IMG/VR virus record: IMGVR_UViG_3300009164_000225
Location: 1 to 31,403 of that record
Strand: one strand, 5' to 3'
Length of the DNA: 31,403 nucleotides
Source of the DNA: a virus
Shown in pieces: positions 1 to 5,757 of the stretch (within the stretch, counting starts at the first letter, position 1; each line of letters begins with the position of its first letter). A model generated the notes under the pieces. That model had not been told where the DNA came from. It searched no databases and saw only the letters and a list, made by a program, of their open reading frames with translations. Position numbers and translations under genes: made by a program.

Positions 1-42
1 AAATTAAGTTGTGCAACACGTAAAATGCAAATTAACTTATAA
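1..42 (+). CDS. 3' end of a Cys-rich protein gene (partial, variant copy)
   Basis: Reading from base 1 gives KLSCATRKMQINL and a TAA stop at 40-42. The gene at 30988-31314 ends KMGCETRKMQINL, so this is the last 13 codons of an allele or paralogue of it. The first 14 bases differ at several positions from the right-end copy, and the rest is identical. The 5' part lies outside the window. If the genome is circular, this fragment and the right-end gene occupy the same locus in two variants. Confidence 0.6.
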   Translation, partial: KLSCATRKMQINL

Positions 43-123
43 CTATGTATATTATAACATACAATACGTTAAAAAGATATACTAAATGTATATTATAACT
101 AACAATTTAAAAAGAAATAAGAT
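15..123. repeat. 109-bp terminal direct repeat, left copy
   Basis: Bases 15-123 are identical to 31287-31395. The repeat covers the last codons of a Cys-rich protein gene, the intergenic leader and the bases up to the next start codon. The flanks differ on both sides (gtgc against gtga before it; gatgaaac against gattatgagag after it). It is therefore either an assembly overlap of a circular genome with strain variation, or a true duplicated intergenic segment. Confidence 0.9.
45..99. promoter_or_regulatory. Direct and inverted repeats in the leader (candidate operator)
   Basis: The 14-mer ATGTATATTATAAC occurs at 45-58 and again at 86-99, a 41-bp period. The second copy overlaps a perfect inverted repeat, ATATAC (77-82), 5 bases, GTATAT (88-93). 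A weaker TGTAT-N8-ATACA pair spans 46-63. This arrangement suits a dimeric regulator binding on one face of the DNA, but no TAnnTTTG box is visible here. The sequence is very AT-rich, so chance is not excluded. Confidence 0.35.
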
Positions 124-400
124 GAAACAAACAGCAGTAGAATTTATTTATGATAAATTCATTCAAAATCAATGCGGAGGTACTATTCTTCCATTACAAG
201 AATTATTTGAATACGCCAAAGAAATGGAAAAGCAACAGATTATTAATGCACATTTTGAAGGTGTTAAAGAAACAGTACTTAATTTAAGTGAGCATATTGA
301 TATACCTAAAACATTAAATACTATTCAAGAAATTGAAAATGGTATTGGAAAACACGAAGAAGGAGAACAATATTACAACGAACAATTTAAAAACAAATAA
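122..400 (+). CDS. MKQTAVE-module small protein 1
   Basis: 92-aa soluble protein of unknown function. It begins MKQTAVEF, carries the segment YAKEMEKQQIINA near residues 31-43, and ends EQYYNEQFKNK. The MKQTAVEW/QAKEMEKQQ family is common as small accessory genes in Bacteroidota phages. I chose the ATG at 122, not an in-frame ATG at 86, because the MKQTAVE start is shared with the genes at 405 and 1227 and follows the same ACAATTTAAAAA leader. Charged and probably helical; no catalytic motif is seen. Confidence 0.75.
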   Translation: MKQTAVEFIYDKFIQNQCGGTILPLQELFEYAKEMEKQQIINAHFEGVKETVLNLSEHIDIPKTLNTIQEIENGIGKHEEGEQYYNEQFKNK

Positions 401-404
401 AATT

Positions 405-614
405 ATGAAACAAACAGCAGTAGAATGGTTAGTTAGTCACTTTGCAGATAATAGATTTTTAAGTGCATTTGAAGAAGAAATTAAACAAGCCAAAGAAATG
501 GAAAAGCAACAGATTGTTGATGCAGTTGATGAAACAAATAATAAATGGAGAAGCCAAAAAGCTGAAGTTATATTAAATGGAAATCAATATTATAACAAAA
601 AATTTAACAAATAA
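405..614 (+). CDS. MKQTAVE-module small protein 2
   Basis: 69-aa paralogue of the gene at 122. It has MKQTAVEWLV at the start, QAKEMEKQQIVDA in the middle and a GNQYYNKKFNK tail. The ATG at 405 follows the AATTATG leader four bases after the upstream stop; a longer frame opening at 333 would overlap the previous gene by 68 bases and is not needed. Function unknown. Presumably cotranscribed with its neighbours. Confidence 0.75.
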   Translation: MKQTAVEWLVSHFADNRFLSAFEEEIKQAKEMEKQQIVDAVDETNNKWRSQKAEVILNGNQYYNKKFNK

Positions 615-618
615 CATT

Positions 619-792
619 ATGAAAAAATTAACAGTAAAAGAAATTTTAATTACAATTATATCAAGTTATTTAATTGTATCATTTATAAATGCAGAATTAA
701 ATCCTTTTAATTTATCAATAGAAGATAGAATAATTGAAATTATTATTATTGTAACTTCTTTAGGGTTTCAATTAGCTAGTAAAAATATTTAA
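619..792 (+). CDS. Small membrane protein
   Basis: 57 aa with two likely membrane helices, about residues 7-27 (ILITIISSYLIVSF) and 37-52 (IEIIIIVTSLGFQLA). The start at 619 follows an ACATTATG leader five bases after the previous stop; an in-frame ATG at 577 lies inside that gene and is less likely. No family recognised. Its place among accessory genes suggests a host-membrane function, but nothing specific can be said. Confidence 0.55.
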   Translation: MKKLTVKEILITIISSYLIVSFINAELNPFNLSIEDRIIEIIIIVTSLGFQLASKNI

Positions 793-796
793 TATT

Positions 797-1453
797 ATGA
801 AAAACATACACGTATTGCCAACAGATAAACCAAGTAAGTTATTTAAAGATATAATAAAAAATGAGTTATTTCTATTTGATGAATATGCTTATGATTTTCC
901 TCCAGTAGGTAAAAACCAACACATCTACATCACTAATGATGAAGAAAAATTAAAAGAAGGATGGTATATAAATATAATAACAAAAGATATTATAAAAGGT
1001 TCAGATGTTACTGATTATTGGAAGTATATAATCCTAACAACAGACCAATCATTAGATGGTGTTCAAGCTATTGATGATGAGTTTTTAGAATGGTTTGTTA
1101 AGAATCCAAGTTGTGAGGAGGTTAAAGTTATGAAAGATACTTTTTTTGAAAGTGTAAACTACCATTTTTACAAAATCATCATTCCACAAGAAGAATTTAA
1201 ACAAGAATTTTTTAAAAAAAATAAAATGGAACAAACAGCAGTAGAGTGGTTAGTAAATTTAGTTCAATCAAACATAGCTCCTAATTATATACCAAAAGAA
1301 TTTATTAAACAAGCCAAAGAAATGGAAAAGCAACAACAAGATGAATTTGCTATTGGGTTTGCAGCGTGGTGTATATGGAATGAGGTAGAAGATATATCTA
1401 CCTATTCTTTTAAAGAACTTTTAGAACTTTATAAAATAGAACAAGGATTATGA
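797..1453 (+). CDS. Two-domain accessory protein (N-terminal unknown plus MKQTAVE and DEFAIGFA modules)
   Basis: 218 aa. Residues 1-142 look like a stand-alone family common in Bacteroidota phages, with GVQAIDDEFLEWFVKNPSCE near 95-114 and a YKIIIPQEE end near 129-137. Residues 144-185 repeat the MEQTAVEWLV...QAKEMEKQQ module of the two upstream paralogues. Residues 186-218 repeat DEFAIGFAAWC and KELLELYKIEQGL, shared with the next gene. In this phage the parts are fused in frame. An internal ATG at 1227 could also start the second part alone. Function unknown. Confidence 0.75.
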   Translation: MKNIHVLPTDKPSKLFKDIIKNELFLFDEYAYDFPPVGKNQHIYITNDEEKLKEGWYINIITKDIIKGSDVTDYWKYIILTTDQSLDGVQAIDDEFLEWFVKNPSCEEVKVMKDTFFESVNYHFYKIIIPQEEFKQEFFKKNKMEQTAVEWLVNLVQSNIAPNYIPKEFIKQAKEMEKQQQDEFAIGFAAWCIWNEVEDISTYSFKELLELYKIEQGL

Positions 1454-1677
1454 CGCTAGTACAGAAATTTGAAAGTGCAATTGGCATCTTTATGCAAGTT
1501 GAACGATGCGAAAAAATAGCTGATGAATTTGCTATTGGATTTGCAGAGTGGTGTGATAATAATTATTTTAGAATGGGTAATACATCTTTTTGGGCAGAAT
1601 CAATGGATTGGGATAATGATAATGAATTTACAACAAAAGAACTATTAGAAATCTATAAAAAAGAAAAAGGATTATGA
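1450..1677 (+). CDS. DEFAIGFA-WC module protein
   Basis: 75 aa. The ATG overlaps the previous stop (ATGA). Residues 25-34 read DEFAIGFAEW and the C-terminus TTKELLEIYKKEKGL matches the end of the preceding protein, so the two share a module. The middle is rich in Trp and acidic residues. No known function; probably translationally coupled to its upstream neighbour. Confidence 0.65.
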   Translation: MTLVQKFESAIGIFMQVERCEKIADEFAIGFAEWCDNNYFRMGNTSFWAESMDWDNDNEFTTKELLEIYKKEKGL

Positions 1678-1766
1678 AATATATATTAATATTGGCAACT
1701 TATGAATTTATAAGACCAAAAATAATTTGGTTATGGTATTACTTAATTAAAAAAGTAACAGAATGA
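1674..1766 (+). CDS. 30-aa hydrophobic micro-protein
   Basis: The ATG overlaps the upstream stop (ATGA) and the stop overlaps the next ATG. The product starts MKYILILATYEF and contains a run of aromatic residues (WLWYYL) before a Lys-rich end, possibly a short membrane-associated peptide. The coupling on both sides is the main evidence. Confidence 0.4.
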   Translation: MKYILILATYEFIRPKIIWLWYYLIKKVTE

Positions 1767-1891
1767 AACAAGAATTAGAAAACAAAATAAAAGTAATCTT
1801 TAACCAAGATGTAATTACAAATAATGATGTATTAATAGCAAATGCTTTAATAGAACAATGGAAAAAAATAACAAACTATTATAATAGATAA
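1763..1891 (+). CDS. 42-aa hypothetical protein
   Basis: Begins MKQELENKIKVIF and overlaps the stop of the previous gene by four bases. It is predicted to be soluble and helical. No family recognised; supported by tight packing in the array. Confidence 0.4.
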   Translation: MKQELENKIKVIFNQDVITNNDVLIANALIEQWKKITNYYNR

Positions 1892-1893
1892 CT

Positions 1894-2037
1894 ATGACAT
1901 CACAATATAGAGCAAATATACTATTCAATAAGTATAGCAAAGAATATAATAGATTTATTGTATCTGGTTATATTAAACAAGGTTTAGATGAATGGAAAGA
2001 AATAGCTATTGAATTAGGTAAACTATATAAACAATAA
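1894..2037 (+). CDS. 47-aa hypothetical protein
   Basis: Begins MTSQYRANILFNKYSKEY two bases after the previous stop and ends LGKLYKQ. It is charged and soluble, with no recognisable domain. It is the last small gene before the terminase genes, and its stop lies inside a promoter-like element at 2031-2055. Confidence 0.45.
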   Translation: MTSQYRANILFNKYSKEYNRFIVSGYIKQGLDEWKEIAIELGKLYKQ

Positions 2038-2055
2038 ATAAAAACTATTATTTTT
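2031..2055 (+). promoter_or_regulatory. Late-promoter-like motif upstream of terminase genes
   Basis: ACAA at 2031 and ATTTTTAAAT from 2050, starts exactly 19 bases apart, as at five other structural-gene leaders in this window (11486, 12603, 13186, 3978, 14825). A TATATAA stretch precedes the ACAA. The distance to the ATG at 2081 is longer than at the other sites. Read as a phage-specific promoter by inference only. Confidence 0.4.
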
Positions 2056-2080
2056 AAATCAATAATGATTTTATTTGATT

Positions 2081-2338
2081 ATGGAAGATAAACGAAAATA
2101 TAACGGTGGCAATACTAATGCTGGAAGAAAACCTAAAGCAGAAGAAGTAGCATTGATTGAGAAACTTACACCTTTAGAACCATTAGCATTTGCAGCATTA
2201 GAAAAAGGATTAGCAAATGGTGATTTTAAATTCACACAACTATTCTATAATTACTATGCTGGTAAACCAAGAGAAACAAAAGATATAACTGTAAGTAATG
2301 AGCAACCTATATTTAATATTGATTTAGACGAGGTTTAA
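2081..2338 (+). CDS. terS: Terminase small subunit
   Basis: 85 aa. The DNA-recognition part of the packaging motor; it binds the packaging site and recruits the large subunit. The N-terminus GGNTNAGRKPKAEEVALIEK is the typical opening of this family in Bacteroidota phages, followed by a helical segment and YYAGKPRETKD near 64-74. The ATG at 2081 is preferred to a TTG six bases upstream. It sits directly before the large subunit with an 11-base gap. Short for a TerS, but this length is usual for the type. Confidence 0.8.
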   Translation: MEDKRKYNGGNTNAGRKPKAEEVALIEKLTPLEPLAFAALEKGLANGDFKFTQLFYNYYAGKPRETKDITVSNEQPIFNIDLDEV

Positions 2339-2349
2339 GCAACTATCTT

Positions 2350-3516
2350 ATGGAGTTTATACTTACTACTGCAATTAGAAAGTTATTGCGTTTAAAGAAA
2401 CGTATTAAAGTTATTAGAGGTGGAACATCAGCTGGTAAAACATTTGGTATTCTGCCTTTATTAATTGATAAAGCAATTAAAGAACCAATGCTTGAAATTA
2501 GTGTAGTATCTGAAAGCATACCACATTTACGTAGAGGTGCTTTAAAAGACTTTTTAAAGATTATAATGGCATTAGGTAGATATAATGATAGTCAGTTTAA
2601 TAAAAGTACTTTAAAATACACATTTGCAAATGAAAGTTATATTGAATTTTTTAGTGTAGACCAGCCAGATAAACTAAGAGGAGCAAGAAGAAATATATTA
2701 TATGTTAATGAGTGCAATAATATAGACTTTGAAAGTTACTATCAATTAGCAATTAGAACATCAGGTGATATATGGTTAGATTATAACCCTACTTCTGCAT
2801 TTTGGGTTGATAAAGAAATATTAACGCAATCAGATGTAGATTTTATTACATTAACTTATTTAGATAATGAAGCATTAAGTGATACAATAGTACAAGAAAT
2901 AGAAGCAGCAAAAGTAAAATCATTAACATCTACATATTGGGCAAACTGGTGGCAAGTATATGGCTTAGGTCAAACTGGTAGTTTAGAAGGTGTATGTATT
3001 CCAGATTGGCAAGAAATAGATTTACCACAAGATGCAAGAATACTATGTTATGGAATGGACTTTGGATATAGTAATGACCCAACAAGTTTAGTAACAATGT
3101 ATAAATATAATGATGCTTATATATTTGATGAATTAATTTATAAGAAAGGTTTATTAAATAGTGAAATATCAAATCTATTAAAAGCAAATAATGTAAATGA
3201 TATTATTTACGCTGATAGTGCAGAACCTAAATCAATAGCTGAATTAAATAGTTACGGTCATAATGTATTACCAGTATCAAAAGGAAAAGATAGTATCTTA
3301 TTTGGACTTAATTTAATTAATCAAAATAAAGTTTATATAACATCAAGAAGTAAGAACTTAATAAATGAATTGCGTAATTATATTTGGCAAACAGATAAGA
3401 CAGGAATTAAAATGAATAGACCAATAGATGCTTATAATCACGCAATAGATGCTATGCGTTATGCTATAACAAGTCAATTAGAAAATCCAAACAAAGGAAA
3501 CTATTTTATCTACTAA
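2350..3516 (+). CDS. terL: Terminase large subunit
   Basis: 388-aa ATP-driven DNA packaging motor with nuclease. The ATPase half shows Walker A GGTSAGKT (24-31), an LRGARR segment and Walker B ILYVNE (116-121), then a WLDYNP coupling motif. The nuclease half has three expected acidic sites: YGMDFGYSNDP, IIYADSAEP and HAIDAMRYA near the C-terminus. Order and length fit Terminase_3/PBSX-type large subunits. The stop overlaps the next ATG (TAATG). Confidence 0.95.
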   Translation: MEFILTTAIRKLLRLKKRIKVIRGGTSAGKTFGILPLLIDKAIKEPMLEISVVSESIPHLRRGALKDFLKIIMALGRYNDSQFNKSTLKYTFANESYIEFFSVDQPDKLRGARRNILYVNECNNIDFESYYQLAIRTSGDIWLDYNPTSAFWVDKEILTQSDVDFITLTYLDNEALSDTIVQEIEAAKVKSLTSTYWANWWQVYGLGQTGSLEGVCIPDWQEIDLPQDARILCYGMDFGYSNDPTSLVTMYKYNDAYIFDELIYKKGLLNSEISNLLKANNVNDIIYADSAEPKSIAELNSYGHNVLPVSKGKDSILFGLNLINQNKVYITSRSKNLINELRNYIWQTDKTGIKMNRPIDAYNHAIDAMRYAITSQLENPNKGNYFIY

Positions 3517-3662
3517 TGACATATGGACAAATAATAGCAGCAATACAATGTTACATACATCACGTTAAAGGAATTGAAGTACAAATTAACTTACCAAGAA
3601 ATGTAGGTGAGATAAAAAAAATGCAAGAAATGTATAAAGTAGCAGCAGAATATTTAAAATAA
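3516..3662 (+). CDS. 48-aa hypothetical protein
   Basis: The ATG overlaps the terL stop, indicating coupled translation. Begins MTYGQIIAAIQCYIHHVKG and ends AAEYLK. Soluble, possibly helical. No family recognised. Confidence 0.5.
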   Translation: MTYGQIIAAIQCYIHHVKGIEVQINLPRNVGEIKKMQEMYKVAAEYLK

Positions 3663-3667
3663 ATTTT

Positions 3668-3675
3668 TATATTTG
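3668..3675 (+). promoter_or_regulatory. Host-type -7 promoter box (TATATTTG)
   Basis: Matches the Bacteroidota TAnnTTTG box, 18 bases before the ATG at 3693. No clear TTG -33 element is seen about 24 bases upstream, so this may be weak. The leader that follows (AACAAACAAATG) resembles that of the gene at 22236, which also follows such a box. Confidence 0.45.
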
Positions 3676-3692
3676 TATCAAATAACAAACAA

Positions 3693-3860
3693 ATGAAAAC
3701 ATATATGACAAAGTACGAGATTAAATACTGGACAGAACATAATGATGAACCTACTGATTGGTATGAAGTAGTAGAAGCATTTAATGAAACAGAAGCTATC
3801 CAAAAGTTTTTAGATATGAATATAAGATATAGAAAAATAAGTTGGATTAAAGAATTATAA
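3693..3860 (+). CDS. 55-aa hypothetical protein
   Basis: Begins MKTYMTKYEIKYWTEHNDEP and has WYEVVEAFNETEAIQKFL in the middle, resembling small phage proteins with a single beta-hairpin-helix unit. It has its own TAnnTTTG box and A-rich leader, so it may be transcribed separately from the terminase genes. Function unknown. Confidence 0.6.
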   Translation: MKTYMTKYEIKYWTEHNDEPTDWYEVVEAFNETEAIQKFLDMNIRYRKISWIKEL

Positions 3861-3869
3861 AATATGTAA

Positions 3870-3959
3870 TTGAAAACCTTGATTAATAAAAAATCCCGCC
3901 CACAATTACAAGGAGAAAGGCGGATTGCAATTACAGAATTAAGACTTACAGAAATGTAG
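3870..3959 (+). CDS. Possible 29-aa TTG-start peptide or decayed gene fragment
   Basis: From TTG 3870 the frame reads MKTLINKKSRPQLQGERR and continues IAITELRLTEM to TAG 957-959. The segment R-QLQG...I-ITELR matches the protein at 20040-20207, and the DNA shares CAATTACAAGG and ATTACAGAATTAAGA with it. Bases 3894-3923 are unusually GC-rich for this genome and can pair (AATCC-GCC with GGCGGATT). It may be a micro-gene, a gene relic or a structured leader RNA. The stop lies in the stem-loop of the terminator. Confidence 0.35.
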   Translation: MKTLINKKSRPQLQGERRIAITELRLTEM

Positions 3960-3970
3960 GTCTTTTTTTT
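3942..3970 (+). terminator. Rho-independent terminator
   Basis: Nine-pair stem AGACTTACA (3942-3950) and TGTAGGTCT (3955-3963) with one G-U pair, a GAAA tetraloop and a run of Ts to 3970. It ends the terminase-side transcript just before the promoter-like repeat at 3972. Confidence 0.85.
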
Positions 3971-3971
3971 G

Positions 3972-4010
3972 TTTAATACAATTTGTACTTTATTTTATTT
4001 TTAAATAAAA
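3972..4010 (+). promoter_or_regulatory. Promoter-like repeat before the tail operon
   Basis: ACAA at 3978 and ATTTTTAAATAAAAA at 3997, 19 bases apart. The whole 3972-4010 stretch matches 14819-14857 at 34 of 39 positions; both copies directly follow a terminator and directly precede an ATG (4015 here). That placement is what a late promoter would show. No TAnnTTTG box is present. Confidence 0.55.
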
Positions 4011-4014
4011 AACA

Positions 4015-4692
4015 ATGAAGTTACAGATTACAATACCAACAAGTTTAGATGAAATTACATTAGAGCAGTATCAAAAGTTTTTATCAATAGCTAAAGATAA
4101 TCCAGATAGTGAATTTCTACAACATAAAATGGTTGAAATATTTTGTGGTATAGATTTAAAGAATGCTGCTAAAATAAGTTATAAAGATGTAAATGAAATA
4201 ACAACTAACTTATCAAATCTATTTAATCAAAAGTATGATTTAAAAAGAACATTTAAGTTAGGTAATACAGAGTTTGGTTTTATAACTAACCTTGATGAAA
4301 TAACACTTGGAGAATATACTGATTTAGATAAGTACATAAGTGATTGGGATAAGATGCATAATGCTATGGCAGTATTATATAGACCAATTACAAAGAAGTT
4401 AAAAGATAAATATCAAATAGAAGAATACAATGGTAGTTATACATATTGTGATGTTATGAAATATGCTCCAGTAGATGTTGTTTTAGGTGCAGTGGTTTTT
4501 TTTTACAATTTAGGCAACGAGTTATTGAAATCTACGATAGTTTATTTGGAGAACAACAAGGAGTTTCAGAATATAGTAAACAATCACAATTTGGAAGTAA
4601 ATGGGGTTGGTATTCATCATTCTATGCTATTGCTCAAGGAGATGTTAGAAGATTTGAAGATATTTCAAAACTTAAATTATCAGTTGCATTAA
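4015..4692 (+). CDS. Tail assembly chaperone-like protein (zero-frame product)
   Basis: 225 aa. It resembles a Bacteroidota phage tail family that opens with ITLEQYQKFL, carries FGFITNLDEITLGEYTDLD near 90-108, and AMAVLYRP near 119-126. The zero-frame end contains FFYNLGNELLKSTIVYL and GIHHSMLLLKEMLEDLK, which also looks like conserved protein. A run of nine Ts at 4496-4504 lies where the frame can slip by -1 into a second open frame ending at 4751. By analogy with lambda G/GT this would yield a short and a long chaperone that load the tape measure. Sited before the other tail genes. Confidence 0.65.
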   Translation: MKLQITIPTSLDEITLEQYQKFLSIAKDNPDSEFLQHKMVEIFCGIDLKNAAKISYKDVNEITTNLSNLFNQKYDLKRTFKLGNTEFGFITNLDEITLGEYTDLDKYISDWDKMHNAMAVLYRPITKKLKDKYQIEEYNGSYTYCDVMKYAPVDVVLGAVVFFYNLGNELLKSTIVYLENNKEFQNIVNNHNLEVNGVGIHHSMLLLKEMLEDLKIFQNLNYQLH

Positions 4693-4751
4693 CATATTTA
4701 ACATTTGAGAAAGAAAAGAACCAAATAGAAATGGATTTAATAAAAAAATAA
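4015..4751 (+). CDS. Tail assembly chaperone-like protein, -1 frameshift product
   Basis: Slipping at T TTT TTT (4497-4503) gives a 245-aa product whose end reads SKQSQFGSKWGWYSSFYAIA, then QGDVRRFEDISKLKLSVALT, then a charged tail. This frame uses the A/T-ending codons typical of the genome (gaa, caa, gga, aga), while the zero frame here uses rarer codons. Its TAA at 4749-4751 overlaps the next ATG, as genes here usually do, whereas the zero frame stops 58 bases earlier. Programmed slippage is my preferred reading; a homopolymer length error or mutation is the alternative. Confidence 0.6.
4497..4503 (+). other. Slippery heptamer T TTT TTT
   Basis: Within the nine-T run 4496-4504, zero-frame codons are GTT TTT TTT TAC. 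Both in-frame TTT codons can re-pair after a one-base backward slip, then reading continues TTA CAA TTT AGG. No obvious downstream pseudoknot was identified by eye. Confidence 0.55.
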
Positions 4752-5215
4752 TGAAAGGATTTTACCAAATAACAACAACAATAAAAGACCAATTATACAA
4801 AGATGCTTTTGTAAATACAGTATCAGCTGGAGATATATTTGAAGTAGATTTAAACAAGCAAACTATATTCCCATTATCACATATAATTGTAAACAATGCT
4901 CAATACAATGGTAATACTTGGATATTTAATATATCAGTATTATGTATGGATGTAGTTGATTTTAGCAAAACAGAAGTAACAGACCAATTTTTAACAAATG
5001 ATAATGAACAAGATGTACTACATACACAACTAATGGTTATTAATAGACTCTTAGAAGTATTGCGTAGAGGCAGTTTATTTGATGATTTATATCAATTACA
5101 AGGAACACCTAATTGTGAACCATTTGTAGATAGATTTGAAAATAGAATAGCAGGTTGGACAGTTACATTTGATGTAATGGTTGCTAATGAAATGACAAGT
5201 TGTGATGAATGCTAA
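4751..5215 (+). CDS. Tail completion/terminator-like structural protein
   Basis: 154 aa. It begins MKGFYQITTTIKDQL and has VNTVSAGDIFEVDLNKQTIF, CMDVVDFSKTE and RFENRIAGWTVTFDVMVAN, the pattern of a small beta-rich virion protein found next to the gp10-like gene in Bacteroidota siphophages. Size and position suit a tail terminator or tail-to-head joining protein, but this role is inferred. Its ATG overlaps the -1 frame stop of the upstream gene. Confidence 0.55.
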   Translation: MKGFYQITTTIKDQLYKDAFVNTVSAGDIFEVDLNKQTIFPLSHIIVNNAQYNGNTWIFNISVLCMDVVDFSKTEVTDQFLTNDNEQDVLHTQLMVINRLLEVLRRGSLFDDLYQLQGTPNCEPFVDRFENRIAGWTVTFDVMVANEMTSCDEC

Positions 5216-5756
5216 TAGTTTAACATCTACTAAAGAAGTTTTAGAAGCATATAAAAAATATGTTATTCAACAGGCAAGAAGTAATTTATCTAAAGACAAT
5301 AAGAACGTTTCTAAACAACTTTATAATAATATAAAAGGTGAAGTAGTATCAGAGAATGATTATTTCATATTAGGGTTTAATATGCCAGATTATGGCTTTT
5401 ATCAAGATGAAGGAGTTAAAGGTTCTAATCCAAGTTTAGTAAAGAATGGAAAACAGAAAGCACCTAATAGTAGATTTAGTTTTAAAAGTAAATTGCCACC
5501 AGCAAAAGTATTTGAATTATGGGCAAAGCAAAAGAACATAAGACTAAGAGATGAAAAAGGAAAATATAAAAAAGGTAATTATAAAACAATAGGATTTATA
5601 TTAGCTAAAAGAGTATTTGCACAAGGAATTAAACCAAGTTTATTTTTTACAAAACCATTTGAAGCAGGATATAAGAAATATATAGATACAGATTTAATAA
5701 AAGCATTTGGTAATGATATAGAAATGCTAATTGATTATACAATAACAAACAAATAA
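5205..5756 (+). CDS. HK97 gp10-like tail/neck protein
   Basis: 183 aa from the ATG at 5205, which lies inside the end of the previous gene. The middle shows YGFYQDEGVKGSNPS and the C-terminal part FFTKPFEAGYKKYI after an IxLAKRVFAQGI helix, the usual signature of gp10-type head-tail or tail completion proteins (basic N-terminal helix, GxxxDxGVKG turn, FFT-PF end). Lys-rich. Cotranscribed with the tail genes. Confidence 0.55.
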   Translation: MNANSLTSTKEVLEAYKKYVIQQARSNLSKDNKNVSKQLYNNIKGEVVSENDYFILGFNMPDYGFYQDEGVKGSNPSLVKNGKQKAPNSRFSFKSKLPPAKVFELWAKQKNIRLRDEKGKYKKGNYKTIGFILAKRVFAQGIKPSLFFTKPFEAGYKKYIDTDLIKAFGNDIEMLIDYTITNK

Positions 5757-5757
5757 A

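Larger units (their letters stand above)
215..1335. repeat. Dispersed copies of a 23-27-bp coding repeat
   Basis: A 27-mer encoding AKEMEKQQI is identical at 215-241 and 489-515; its first 23 bases recur at 1313-1335. A second repeat, the start atgaaacaaacagcagtag, is at 122 and 405, and at 1227 with one change. A third, GATGAATTTGCTATTGG, is at 1340-1356 and 1522-1538. Identity at nucleotide level points to recent duplication or recombination among neighbouring small genes. Confidence 0.8.

Noticed and set aside
215-1335. Possible CRISPR-like spaced repeats
   Set aside because: Repeats lie in frame within protein-coding genes at irregular distances and vary at their edges.
2930-3187. Minus-strand frame within terL
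   Set aside because: Antisense to conserved nuclease motifs of terminase; hydrophobic Leu/His product typical of shadow frames.
3911-3920. AGGAGA as a Shine-Dalgarno site
   Set aside because: No start codon at a suitable distance, and genes in this genome use A-rich leaders instead.
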